64,000 nt of DNA from Agrococcus sp. ARC_14 (GCF_022436485.1 NZ_JAKUDO010000001.1:930001-994000), one strand, 5' to 3'. Numbered from the stretch's first letter, positions 8,374-16,476 are shown. Translations and numbers: made by a program. Notes: generated from the letters alone by a model not told the origin.

Positions 8374-8793
8374 ATGACAGGCATCGACCCGCAGGAGTAC
8401 ATCGACGAAATGGCACGCAAGCGCGGCTATGTGCTCGACTATCACAAGGTCATGGCCAAGCAGGATTTCCCCGTGCTGCAGGCGGCGAACCACTTGGTCT
8501 CCGCCGCTTACCTCGACCAGCGCACGCTCGACCGCAAGACGAAGGAGCTCATCTTCATCGTCTCGCTCACCGTCATGCGCGCCTCGAAGGGCCACATCCA
8601 GTCGCACATCCGCGTCGCCCTTGACCTCGGGCTGACGCCGACCGAGATTCTCGAGGCGATCGAGATCTCGCTGCCCGAGGCCGGCATCGTCGCCTTCCAG
8701 TCCGGCTTCGAGGCCTGGCGCGAGGTCGTCGGTGCCGACGGCATCGAACCGACTGTCGCTGTGCACGAGGGCGGCTCCGGCGCCGGACAGTAG
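8374..8793 (+). CDS. Carboxymuconolactone decarboxylase (CMD)-family protein, Cys-less
   Basis: A 139-residue all-helical CMD/AhpD-fold protein. The core LDRKTKELIFIVSLTVMRAS...GHIQSHIRVALDLGLTPTEILEAIEI is diagnostic. The CxxC pair that gives AhpD-like members peroxidase activity is missing: the equivalent position reads RASKGH and the whole protein has no Cys. The His (GHIQSH) is kept. That makes it more like PcaC-type decarboxylases or isomerase-like members than a peroxidase. It lies between the GntR gene and the hydrolase gene in one direction. The substrate is inferred only from context. Confidence 0.8.
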   Translation: MTGIDPQEYIDEMARKRGYVLDYHKVMAKQDFPVLQAANHLVSAAYLDQRTLDRKTKELIFIVSLTVMRASKGHIQSHIRVALDLGLTPTEILEAIEISLPEAGIVAFQSGFEAWREVVGADGIEPTVAVHEGGSGAGQ

Positions 8794-8825
8794 CGGCGCA
8801 GGCAGGGCCGTCGATCGGCCAAGCA

Positions 8826-8875
8826 GTTCCGCCCCCGGTGCTGCAACACCGAGGGCGGAACAGGGCCTCGGCCCT
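8826..8875 (+). terminator. Double hairpin inside the catabolic island (attenuator or processing site)
   Basis: GTTCCGCCC (8826-8834) pairs with GGGCGGAAC (8853-8861), with an inner stem GGTG/CACC (8837-8840/8847-8850). Immediately after, AGGGCC (8862-8867) pairs with GGCCCT (8870-8875). No T-run follows. It stands between the CMD gene and the hydrolase gene, so it may lower downstream expression or mark an RNA-processing point. Confidence 0.6.
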
Positions 8876-8908
8876 AGGCGGGAGCAACACAGAGAGGTGA
8901 CACTTCCC

Positions 8909-10162
8909 ATGACCAGTATCAATGCAATTGGAGCTTCGGCGGTGCAGCCCGTCCCCCTGACCGAGGCGGCGCGTGATCGACTGCTCGCTGACCCGCGGTT
9001 GAGTGAACTCTCCCGGGGCGCGAACGTCGCCTTCGAGCTCGCAGCACCTGCTGGAGCGACGGTCGTCGCTGTCCGTGCGGGTCAGGTCGGCTTCAAAGGA
9101 GAGCCGACGTTCGGCGTCCGCGCTGCATCCGACGTCTGGGCACGGCTGCTTGCTTCCGAGCCGAAGGCCGGTGATCAGAACGTTCATGCGCTGGCCCTGG
9201 CGGGTGAGGTCGAGCTGTGGGGCGACTCGCTGACGATTGCGCAACACCTTCATCTGCTCCACAGAGTCTTGGAGATCGCCCGGTCGTCGTATCCCTCGGT
9301 GCAGGCTGACGCGTTCGCACACCGTCCTCTTGGGTTCCGTGGCGAGTATGTCCGGGTCGACGTGCCCAACCTCGGGCTCTGCGACATCTACGTGGAACGC
9401 GCCGGCGCGGGAACGCCACTGCTCTGCCTGCCGACCGCGGGCAGCGACACGAAGCAGTACCACGGGCTGATCACTGAGACCGACCTCACCGACCGATACG
9501 AGGTCATCGCCTTCGACCTGCCGTGGCACGGGAAATCCAATCCTGCATGGGGCCGTCGATCCAGCTCCTACCGGCTCGACTCCGCCGCGTACGTGGGCGC
9601 GATCGTGGCAGTGACTCGAGCGCTCGCACTATCGAAACCGCCGGTACTGCTCGGAGTCTCGATGGCCGGTGCTGCGGTCGTGGAGGCGATCGCGAACCAT
9701 CCCGATCTGTTCGCCGGCGCGGTCGCTTGCCAGGCTGGCCCACGAGTCGCCGGACGCCGCACGGAGTGGCTGCGGAACGCAGCGATCAACCAAGCGCTGC
9801 ACATCCCGGAATGGACCGGCGTGCTGATGGCACCGCAGTCGCCGGCCGAGATGCGCGATCGAGTGTGGTGGGGCTACTCGCAGGGCGGATTCGGTGCCTA
9901 CGACGCCGATATCGGCTACTACTCCGAGAGCTGGGACGTAGACAACGTGTCCGCGCTACTCGATCAGCGCAGTCCCCTGATCGTGGTGCTCTCTGGTGCA
10001 TACGACACGAGCGTTCCCACCGCAGCGAGCCGAGAACTCGCCGAGACCATCCCGAATTCTAAGTTCCGCACCATGCCGGAACTCGGCCACTTCCCGCACG
10101 CGGAGAACCCGGCCGTGTTCGTCGAGCACCTCGAATGGGCGCTCCACAAGATCCTCGACTGA
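8909..10162 (+). CDS. Alpha/beta hydrolase with an extra N-terminal domain
   Basis: A 417-residue protein. The C-terminal ~280 residues are an alpha/beta hydrolase: oxyanion region LPTAGSDTKQYHG, core FDLPWHGKSNPA, nucleophile elbow GVSMAGAA (Ser near 250), Asp in SGAYDTSVP (near 367) and His in ELGHFPHAENP (near 395). The first ~115 residues are not hydrolase; the pattern with GQVGFKGEPTFGVRA and LAGEVELWGDSLTIAQHLHLL resembles an SCP2-like lipid/ligand-binding fold, which is my inference. ATG 8909 was chosen because AGAGAGGTGA precedes it; the frame is open further upstream but crosses the hairpins. Possibly a lactone or ester hydrolase (compare PcaD). Confidence 0.78.
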   Translation: MTSINAIGASAVQPVPLTEAARDRLLADPRLSELSRGANVAFELAAPAGATVVAVRAGQVGFKGEPTFGVRAASDVWARLLASEPKAGDQNVHALALAGEVELWGDSLTIAQHLHLLHRVLEIARSSYPSVQADAFAHRPLGFRGEYVRVDVPNLGLCDIYVERAGAGTPLLCLPTAGSDTKQYHGLITETDLTDRYEVIAFDLPWHGKSNPAWGRRSSSYRLDSAAYVGAIVAVTRALALSKPPVLLGVSMAGAAVVEAIANHPDLFAGAVACQAGPRVAGRRTEWLRNAAINQALHIPEWTGVLMAPQSPAEMRDRVWWGYSQGGFGAYDADIGYYSESWDVDNVSALLDQRSPLIVVLSGAYDTSVPTAASRELAETIPNSKFRTMPELGHFPHAENPAVFVEHLEWALHKILD

Positions 10163-10215
10163 TCGGATCGCGGCCGCGGCCGAACCCACACCATGCACAC
10201 CAGAGAAGGAGCACC

Positions 10216-10737
10216 ATGCCTATCCGTTCAGGCACTCGTCGTCACCGGATCGCCATCATCGACGGGCCTAACATGACCAACCTCGGCGCGCGCAACAAGC
10301 GCGTCTACGGGGCCATCAGTTCGATCGAGGATCTGCAGCAGTACTCGAAGAACTTCGGCGCAGAGCTCGGTGTGGAGATCGACACGTTCGTCTCCAACTT
10401 CGAGGGCGAGATCCTCGAGTACATCCATGCCGCCGCGAACCGCGTCGACGCGTTCATCATCAACCCCGCGGGGCTGACGGAGATCGGAATCCCAACGAAG
10501 CATGCGCTGAGTGAAACGGGACGGCCGGTAATCGAAGTGCACTTCGCGAACGTCGTCGCTCCTCCCACTGCGCCGCGTGGTCTGCCGATTGGCCCATGGG
10601 AGTCGGTCTTCACACCGAGTGTGACCGGCACCACGATGGGGCTGCGTCAGTACAGCTACGCGCAAGCCATCCTCGGACTGACGCTCGCGCTCGATGACAG
10701 CACCTTCCTGGGGGCAGACGTGGAGCAGAGGGCATGA
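10216..10737 (+). CDS. Divergent type II 3-dehydroquinate dehydratase-like protein
   Basis: A 173-residue protein of the AroQ (type II dehydroquinase) fold. Recognisable landmarks are IAIIDGPNMTNLGARNKRVYG (Arg and Tyr of the active-site lid), VSNFEGEILEYIH and VIEVHFAN (catalytic His). The normally invariant NPGAYTH motif is replaced by NPAGLTE, so one active-site His becomes Glu and a Tyr becomes Leu. It is therefore unlikely to be the housekeeping shikimate enzyme and may dehydrate a related hydroaromatic acid. ATG 10216 follows GAAGGAG. Its end overlaps the next SDR start by 4 bases (ATGA). Confidence 0.8.
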   Translation: MPIRSGTRRHRIAIIDGPNMTNLGARNKRVYGAISSIEDLQQYSKNFGAELGVEIDTFVSNFEGEILEYIHAAANRVDAFIINPAGLTEIGIPTKHALSETGRPVIEVHFANVVAPPTAPRGLPIGPWESVFTPSVTGTTMGLRQYSYAQAILGLTLALDDSTFLGADVEQRA

Positions 10738-11489
10738 GCGGCTTCGCCGGTCGTCGAATCCTCATCACAGGAGGGTCCTCGGGCGTCGGTCGCGCTTGTG
10801 TCGAGCACTTCCTCGACCTCGGTGCCCATGTCGGCAATCTGGACCTCGTCCCGACCACTGACCACGGCGCATCGCTGCACGCGCAGGCGATCGCTGACGT
10901 CAGGGACACGGCGGCGGTGCAAGGGGCAGTCACCTCGATCGCTGAGGACCTCGGTGGGCTCGACGTCGTGGTCAACAACGCGGGAGTGAGCTTCATCGGT
11001 GGGGTCGAGGATGGCGATGCAGACGACTGGGCGCGCATCCTCGACGTGAATCTCGGAGGGTACGTGCGGACGATCCGCGCCGCGCTTCCGCATCTGCGAC
11101 GGTCTGCCGCGGCATCCATCGTCAACGTCTCGTCGACGACCGCGACTTCAGGCTTCCGGCGTCGCGCGCTGTACTCGGCATCGAAGGGCGCGATTGAAGC
11201 GATGACTCGATCGATCGCCGCAGACCTCCTCGCCGAATCGATCACGGTGAACGCTGTGAACCCGGGCACGGTGGACACCCCGTTCATGGACGAACTCGCT
11301 GCTCGGAGCGCGGATCCCGCTGCCACCCGAGCCGCGTTCGACAATCGGCAGCCAACCGGCCGGATGGTCCGACCTGAAGAGGTGGCCCGAGCCGTCGCGT
11401 ACTGCGCTGACCCCATCAACCGCTCGCTGGTGGGCAGCACCGTCGTCGTCGATGGCGGGATCCTCGCCTGCCACATCACCGAAGCCTGA
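10734..11489 (+). CDS. SDR-family oxidoreductase (first of two)
   Basis: A 251-residue classical short-chain dehydrogenase. It has the cofactor motif TGGSSGVG (about residues 10-17), NNAG (about 81-84), the catalytic Ser in NVSSTTA and the Y-x-x-x-K pair in YSASKGA (about 143-149), and the PGTVDTPF segment. The quaternary/C-terminal VDGG motif is present. The Asp after strand beta2 (NLDLVP) suggests NAD rather than NADP. It overlaps the dehydroquinase-like gene by 4 bases, so the two are co-translated and likely act in one pathway, for example oxidising a ring hydroxyl. Confidence 0.88.
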   Translation: MSGFAGRRILITGGSSGVGRACVEHFLDLGAHVGNLDLVPTTDHGASLHAQAIADVRDTAAVQGAVTSIAEDLGGLDVVVNNAGVSFIGGVEDGDADDWARILDVNLGGYVRTIRAALPHLRRSAAASIVNVSSTTATSGFRRRALYSASKGAIEAMTRSIAADLLAESITVNAVNPGTVDTPFMDELAARSADPAATRAAFDNRQPTGRMVRPEEVARAVAYCADPINRSLVGSTVVVDGGILACHITEA

Positions 11490-11527
11490 CACCAGACACC
11501 TCCATTCCAGGAAAGCGAAGGATCACG

Positions 11528-12283
11528 ATGCGACTCAAGGGAAAGACGGCCATCATCACGGGGGCCGCACAGGGGATCGGACGACAGATCGCGGCTCGAT
11601 TTGCCGCAGAAGGCTCGAACGTTGTCGTTGCCGACCAGAACGGGGAGCTGGCGGAGCGGAGTGCGCGAGAGATCAAAGCTGCTGGGGGCCGCGCCGCGGC
11701 GATCACCGTCGACGTCGCTGACGCGGCCTCGGTGCAGGCACTTGCCGCTGGCACGATCGAAGTCTTCGGGGGTATCGATGTCCTCGTGAACAATGCGGCG
11801 ATCTTCTCGTCGCTGACGATGCGACCGTTCGAGGAGATCAGCCCTGAGGAGTGGGACACGCTGTTCGCGGTAAACGCAAAGGGAGTCTTCCTTGCGTGCC
11901 AGGCCGTCAGTCCGGCCATGCGCGCCAACGGCGCGGGCAGCATCATCAACATCTCCTCCAGCGTGGTCGTCACGGGGCGCCCCAACTATGCGCACTACAT
12001 CGCTTCGAAGGGAGCGGTCTGGGCGCTGACGCACGCTCTGGCGACTGAGCTCGGCAGCGACAACGTCCGGGTCAACTGCATCAGCCCGCATGGCATCGTC
12101 ACCGAAGTGCCTCGGGCGACGATCTCGGAAGACGGCTGGCGGCAGAACCTCGCCGAGCAGGCGCTGAAGCGCAAGGGCGCTCCTGACGATCTGCTCGGGG
12201 CGTTCGTCTTCCTCGCCAGTGATGAGAGCGCCTATATGACCGGCCAGACGCTCTCGCTAGACGCGGGTCTCCGCTTCACCTGA
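11528..12283 (+). CDS. SDR-family oxidoreductase (second of two)
   Basis: A 251-residue classical SDR. It has TGAAQGIG (about residues 12-19), NNAAIFSS, ISSSVVVTGRPNYAHYIASKGA with catalytic Ser, Tyr and Lys, and ISPHGIVTEV near the substrate loop. The VVADQNGE strand again favours NAD. An SD-like GAAAGCGAAGGA precedes ATG 11528. It resembles the first SDR only at family level, so this is not a recent duplication; two successive oxidations or opposite-face reductions are possible. Followed 48 bases later by the transporter. Confidence 0.88.
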   Translation: MRLKGKTAIITGAAQGIGRQIAARFAAEGSNVVVADQNGELAERSAREIKAAGGRAAAITVDVADAASVQALAAGTIEVFGGIDVLVNNAAIFSSLTMRPFEEISPEEWDTLFAVNAKGVFLACQAVSPAMRANGAGSIINISSSVVVTGRPNYAHYIASKGAVWALTHALATELGSDNVRVNCISPHGIVTEVPRATISEDGWRQNLAEQALKRKGAPDDLLGAFVFLASDESAYMTGQTLSLDAGLRFT

Positions 12284-12331
12284 GCCCGAGCCGACCACTC
12301 AAGAAACGGAACACGACGAAAGGAACTACGA

Positions 12332-13711
12332 GTGCAGCCGAAAACTCTGTCGACGAAGGAGTCGACGCGACGGCGCGTGGTGCGCAAGGTTAGCGTCCGC
12401 CTGATGCCGATCATCTTCCTGCTCTACCTGGTCAATTACATCGACCGGACCGCGCTGGGAATCGCCAATGTCAACGGAATGTCCGAGGAACTATCGCTGA
12501 CCGCGACGATGTTCGGCTTGGCATCCGGCATCTTCTTTGTCGGATACATCCTGCTCGAGGTTCCGAGTGCCGTCATCGCTCAGCGGCTGGGCGCTCGTCG
12601 TTGGATCGCCAGAATCGCTATCAGCTGGGGGGTGGTGGCGTCACTGACTGCCTTCGTCCCGAACTTCGAGTGGCTGGTCGGCGCACGATTCCTTTTGGGC
12701 GTCGCAGAGGCGGGATTCGCTCCGACCGTGCTTCTCTATCTCACGATCTGGTACTCGAACCGCGAACGCCCGAAGGCATTCTCGATCTACCTGCTCGGCA
12801 TTCCACTCTCGTCTGTTGTGGCAGGGCCGCTCGCCACGTGGCTCACGCAGGTCGGTGACGGCGTCTTCGGCCTCGAGGGCTGGCGTTTCATGACGCTTGC
12901 GTCCGGCGTCCCAGCAGTGCTGCTCGGAGTGGTCGTCTTGTTCGTCCTCGTCGATCGTCCGGAGCAGGCGCGCTGGCTGTCCCAAGAAGAGCAGGCTGTG
13001 CTCGAGGACGACATCGCGGAGTCCTCGACCGCGGATTCCGACAACCACCGGGGCGGCATGCTCTCTTCAATGCGTTCGGGGAAGACCTGGGTGCTCGGTG
13101 TCGCGTACTTCGGCGTCGTCTACGGGCTGTATGGCATCGGCTTCTTCCTGCCGAGCGTCATCGCCGGCTTCGAGGCGGCCAACGGTGAGCCGCTTGCGCC
13201 CCTGCAGCAGGGGCTGCTGATCGCCGTGCCGTACGCGTTCGCTGCGATCGCTCTGATCCTGTGGCCACGAGACGCGGCGCGGAGGAACGAGTTGGGATGG
13301 CACACGCTCATCTCGACCGGGGTCGGCGCAACCGGAATTCTGATCGCCGCGTTCGCGCAGCATCCGGTTTTGATCATGGTCGGCGTGACGCTGTGCGCTA
13401 CCGGCGTGATCTCCAGCATGCCGCTGGTGTACAGCCTCAGCGCTCGCCTGCTGCCGGCCATCGCCGTTGGCGCCGGTCTCGCGCTGGTCAACACCATCGG
13501 CAACGTCGGCGGATTCGCAGGGCCATTCATCACGGGTTGGCTGTCGGATCTCTTCGGCAACACCCAGATCGCGTTCGTCGTTCTCGCCGGGATCCTGGTC
13601 TCGGCTGGCGTCATCTCGGTCATCGTCCAGCGCACCTCCAAGGTCGGAGTGCCGAACGGTGATGAGTTCGCCGACACGGCTTCAGCACCGGACGCAGTCG
13701 AGCAGCGGTAG
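12332..13711 (+). CDS. MFS transporter, anion:cation symporter (ACS)-like
   Basis: A 459-residue, 12-helix major facilitator. The N-terminus RLMPIIFLLYLVNYIDRTALGIA is the typical start of ACS-family organic-anion symporters (tartrate, glucarate, phthalate type). The loop 2-3 motif appears as AQRLGARRWIAR, and the central loop carries DRPEQARWLSQEEQ, also characteristic of ACS members. The start is GTG 12332 after GAAAGGAACT. As last gene of the island it most likely imports the acid that the enzymes degrade. Substrate not predictable from sequence. Confidence 0.87.
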   Translation: MQPKTLSTKESTRRRVVRKVSVRLMPIIFLLYLVNYIDRTALGIANVNGMSEELSLTATMFGLASGIFFVGYILLEVPSAVIAQRLGARRWIARIAISWGVVASLTAFVPNFEWLVGARFLLGVAEAGFAPTVLLYLTIWYSNRERPKAFSIYLLGIPLSSVVAGPLATWLTQVGDGVFGLEGWRFMTLASGVPAVLLGVVVLFVLVDRPEQARWLSQEEQAVLEDDIAESSTADSDNHRGGMLSSMRSGKTWVLGVAYFGVVYGLYGIGFFLPSVIAGFEAANGEPLAPLQQGLLIAVPYAFAAIALILWPRDAARRNELGWHTLISTGVGATGILIAAFAQHPVLIMVGVTLCATGVISSMPLVYSLSARLLPAIAVGAGLALVNTIGNVGGFAGPFITGWLSDLFGNTQIAFVVLAGILVSAGVISVIVQRTSKVGVPNGDEFADTASAPDAVEQR

Positions 13712-13739
13712 AGGAAGAAGTCCATCTCGAGCGGAACGC

Positions 13740-13779
13740 GCTGGGAAGGGCAGCCATGCAAGGCGCTGCTGTTCCCAGC
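13740..13779 (+). terminator. Hairpin at the end of the catabolic island
   Basis: GCTGGGAA (13740-13747) pairs with TTCCCAGC (13772-13779), with an inner CAGC/GCTG pairing (13751-13754/13765-13768). It lies 29 bases after the MFS stop. No T-tract. The remaining gap to gabD (to 13931) holds a small dyad TTGTT-GAG-AACAA at 13847-13859 of unknown meaning and an AAGGAG SD before the next start. Confidence 0.5.
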
Positions 13780-13931
13780 CGTGGGCTGCGCCACACTCGT
13801 CGGTCCTAGATCCGCATACACGCTCGCTCACCCGACGAACTACGGTTTGTTGAGAACAACGCAACAGCATCCGCCCGGCCGCACGGGTAATTCGTATGCG
13901 ATTGTGATCAATCCAGAGTAAGGAGTCCACT

Positions 13932-15401
13932 ATGAGCGCGACCACCGAGACCCAGGTGCTCGACGGCGTCCACGGCCAGCTGTTCATCGGCGGCGAATGG
14001 ATCGACGGCGAGCAGGGCACGATCGACGTGCGCGACCCGGCGACGGGCGACGTCATCAAGCAGATCGCTGACGGATCGGTCGCCGACGGTGTGCGCGCGC
14101 TCGACGCCGCGGTCGCTGCGCAGGAGGCGTGGGGCCGCACCCCGGCGCGCGTGCGCGGCGAGATCCTGCGCAAGGCCTTCGATCTGCTGCAGGAGCGCAA
14201 GGAGGAGTTCGCGCTGCTCATGACGCTCGAGATGGGCAAGCCGCTCGCCGAGGCGCGCGGGGAGGTCGCCTACGGCGGCGAGTTCCTGCGCTGGTTCGCC
14301 GAGGAGGCCGTGCGCATCGACGGCCGCTACACGATGACGCCCGAGGGCACCGGCCAGATGATCGTCACGCACCGACCGGTCGGCCCGTGCTTCCTCATCA
14401 CGCCCTGGAACTTCCCGCTCGCGATGGCGACCCGCAAGCTCGGGCCCGCGCTCGCCGCCGGCTGCACGGCAGTCGTCAAGCCCGCGACCCTGACCCCGCT
14501 CACGACGCTCGCGCTGGTCGCGCTGCTCGAGGAGGCCGGGCTGCCCAAGGGCGTCGTCAACGTCATCACGACGAAGTCCACCGGTGCGCTCTCCGAGAAG
14601 CTGCTCGCCGACCCGCGGCTGCGCAAGGTCTCGTTCACGGGCTCGACGCCGGTGGGCGTGCAGCTGCTGAAGCAGGCGGCGGAGAACGTGCTGAAGGCGT
14701 CGATGGAGCTCGGCGGCAACGCCCCCTTCGTCGTCTTCGAGGATGCAGACCTCGACAAGGCCGTCGAGGGCGCGCTGCTGGCGAAGTTCCGCAACATCGG
14801 CCAGGCATGCACGGCGGCCAACCGCTTCATCGTGCACGAGTCGATCGCGGATGAGTTCGCGACGCGCGTCGGGGATGCGGTCAAGGCCATGAAGATCGGC
14901 CGCGGCACCGAGGAGGGCGTCACGATCGGCCCGCTCGTCGAGGACAAGGCCGTGGCCAATGCGGTGCGGCTGGTCGAGTCGGCCGTCGCCGCCGGCGCCA
15001 CGCTCGTCACCGGTGGCAAGGCGATCGAGGGCGCCGGCTCGTTCTTCGAGCCGACGGTGCTCGACGGCGTCAACGCGACGATGGCGGTCTCGATCGAGGA
15101 GATCTTCGGGCCGGTCGTCGCGATCCAGCGCTTCCGCAGCGAGGAGGAGGCCGTGCGGCTCGCGAACGCGACCGAGTACGGCCTGGTCGGCTATGTCTTC
15201 ACCGAGGACACCAAGCGCGGGCAGCGCATGATCGAGCTGATCGACACCGGCATGATGGGCCTCAACGTGGGCGTGGTCTCCAACGCGGCCGGCCCCTTCG
15301 GCGGCGTGAAGCAGTCGGGCCTGGGCCGCGAGGGCGGCGCCGAGGGCATCCACGAGTACCTCGAGACGAAGTACACGCTGATGCCGAACCCGTTCGCCTA
15401 A
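13932..15401 (+). CDS. gabD: NAD(P)-dependent succinate-semialdehyde dehydrogenase family protein
   Basis: A 489-residue aldehyde dehydrogenase. It has TPWNFPLAMATRKLGPALAAGC, the cofactor segment VVKPATLTP, FTGSTPVG, the general-base Glu in MELGGNAPF (about residue 260) and the catalytic Cys in GQACTAANR (about 294). Best match by eye is the GabD/GabD2 group that oxidises succinate semialdehyde to succinate; other semialdehydes remain possible. ATG 13932 follows AAGGAGTCCACT. It has its own upstream region and the base composition of the host, so I do not count it in the neighbouring island. Confidence 0.87.
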   Translation: MSATTETQVLDGVHGQLFIGGEWIDGEQGTIDVRDPATGDVIKQIADGSVADGVRALDAAVAAQEAWGRTPARVRGEILRKAFDLLQERKEEFALLMTLEMGKPLAEARGEVAYGGEFLRWFAEEAVRIDGRYTMTPEGTGQMIVTHRPVGPCFLITPWNFPLAMATRKLGPALAAGCTAVVKPATLTPLTTLALVALLEEAGLPKGVVNVITTKSTGALSEKLLADPRLRKVSFTGSTPVGVQLLKQAAENVLKASMELGGNAPFVVFEDADLDKAVEGALLAKFRNIGQACTAANRFIVHESIADEFATRVGDAVKAMKIGRGTEEGVTIGPLVEDKAVANAVRLVESAVAAGATLVTGGKAIEGAGSFFEPTVLDGVNATMAVSIEEIFGPVVAIQRFRSEEEAVRLANATEYGLVGYVFTEDTKRGQRMIELIDTGMMGLNVGVVSNAAGPFGGVKQSGLGREGGAEGIHEYLETKYTLMPNPFA

Positions 15402-15410
15402 GCTGCCCCT

Positions 15411-15507
15411 CCTCGTAGGTCGAGGAGGCCGCGGGCGTAGCCCGCCGCCGTCGCGAGACCGGTCTCGCGACGCGCGCCGGCTGCGCCGCCGCGCTCCTCG
15501 ACCTACG
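15411..15507. repeat. REP-like nested palindrome, likely bidirectional terminator
   Basis: CGTAGGTCGAGGAG (15414-15427) is matched exactly by its reverse complement at 15494-15507, and the centre holds a perfect 20-bp palindrome TCGCGAGACCGGTCTCGCGA (15451-15470). It fills the gap between two convergent genes. Related sequence (CCTCGTAGGTCGAGGAG plus a CACGAGACCGG part) recurs at 35223-35310, so this is a dispersed genomic repeat and not just a local hairpin. Confidence 0.8.
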
Positions 15508-15514
15508 GTTCGGG

Positions 15515-16426
15515 TCAGGCCAGGTCGAGGATCAGCTTCCCGCGCACGTGCCCGCCCATGAGCTGCTCGTAGGCTTCGCGGAAGCGCTCGAGCGGAGCGC
15601 GCGCCTCGACGGAGACGACGAGCTCACCGGATGCGGCCAGTCGCGCGAGGTCGTCCAGCGCGCCGGTCTGGGCCAGGTCGGAGGCGACGCCGCGTGCGCC
15701 GTGCGCGCCCTTCGCCGCGATCGTGATGCAGCGCTCGATCGGCACGCCGACCTCGAGCGCCGCGGCGACGCCATCGGCACCGGCGCAGTCGAAGCACGCA
15801 TCGATCGGCAGCATCTGCTCGAGCCGTGCTGCCAGCCCCTCGCCGTAGGCGACCGGCTCGGCCCCCAGCGAGCGCAGCAGCTCGAAGTTGCGCTCGCTTG
15901 CCGAGCCGATCACGCGGGCGCCCTTGCGCTCGGCCAGCTGCACGGCGAGCTGGCCGACGCCGCCGGCCGCGCCGTTGATGAAGATGGTCTCGCCGCCGCG
16001 CTCGATCAGCTGCTCGACGCCGTCCCAGGCGGTGCGGCCCGCGACGACGAGGCTCGCGGCCAGGCCGGCGTCGAGCCCCTCGGGGATGCGCGCGAGCCGC
16101 TCCTGAGCAGGGTCGACCACCGTGAGGTCCTGCAGCGCCCGTGTGCGTGCCGAGCCGAACACTCGGTCGCCGGCGACCCATCCGCCTGCACCGCCCTCGC
16201 CGACCTCGTCGATCGTGCCCGCGATGTCGTTGCCGACGCCGAGCGGCGGCTGTAGGCCCCGCGAGGCAGCGGCGGGGCCGCCGGCGAAGATCTTCCAGTC
16301 GACCGGGTTGAGGGCGGCAGCCTCGACACGGATGCGCACCTCGCCGGGCCCGGCGTGCGGCTCCTCGACCTCGCGCAGCTCGAGCACCTCTGGGCCGCCG
16401 AAGCGGTCATGCATGACGCGTCGCAT
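15515..16426 (-). CDS. NADP-dependent MDR-family oxidoreductase (quinone reductase-like)
   Basis: A 303-residue medium-chain dehydrogenase/reductase of the zinc-independent type. The N-terminal GroES-like domain reads RVEAAALNPVDWKIFAGG, and the Rossmann motif appears in FINGAAGGVGQLAVQLAERKGARVIGSAS. No structural-zinc cysteines are present. The start is ATG 16426, which sits 7 bases after a TAGCGT box (16434-16439 on the minus strand), giving MRRVMHDRFGGPEVL as the N-terminus. Earlier upstream codons in the same frame are antisense to nothing conserved and were dropped. Substrate unknown. Confidence 0.85.
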   Translation of the reverse strand: MRRVMHDRFGGPEVLELREVEEPHAGPGEVRIRVEAAALNPVDWKIFAGGPAAASRGLQPPLGVGNDIAGTIDEVGEGGAGGWVAGDRVFGSARTRALQDLTVVDPAQERLARIPEGLDAGLAASLVVAGRTAWDGVEQLIERGGETIFINGAAGGVGQLAVQLAERKGARVIGSASERNFELLRSLGAEPVAYGEGLAARLEQMLPIDACFDCAGADGVAAALEVGVPIERCITIAAKGAHGARGVASDLAQTGALDDLARLAASGELVVSVEARAPLERFREAYEQLMGGHVRGKLILDLA

Positions 16427-16460
16427 GGGCTCCACGCTACTGAGTCGGCGGGCTTCGACA

Positions 16461-16476
16461 CGCGCAGCGCTGCGCG
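16461..16476. repeat. Short perfect palindrome in the gap between two minus-strand genes
   Basis: CGCGCAGCGCTGCGCG is self-complementary over 16 bases. It lies after the end of the ABC exporter gene (16509) and before the oxidoreductase promoter, so a terminator role for the exporter operon is plausible. Such GC palindromes occur by chance in this composition. Confidence 0.3.

Noticed and set aside
10216..10737. Housekeeping aroQ
   Set aside because: The NPGAYTH motif is altered and the gene is embedded in a catabolic operon, not with aro genes.
13847..13859. TTGTT-GAG-AACAA as an operator for gabD
   Set aside because: Five-base arms are too short to stand alone and there is no adjacent regulator or second copy.
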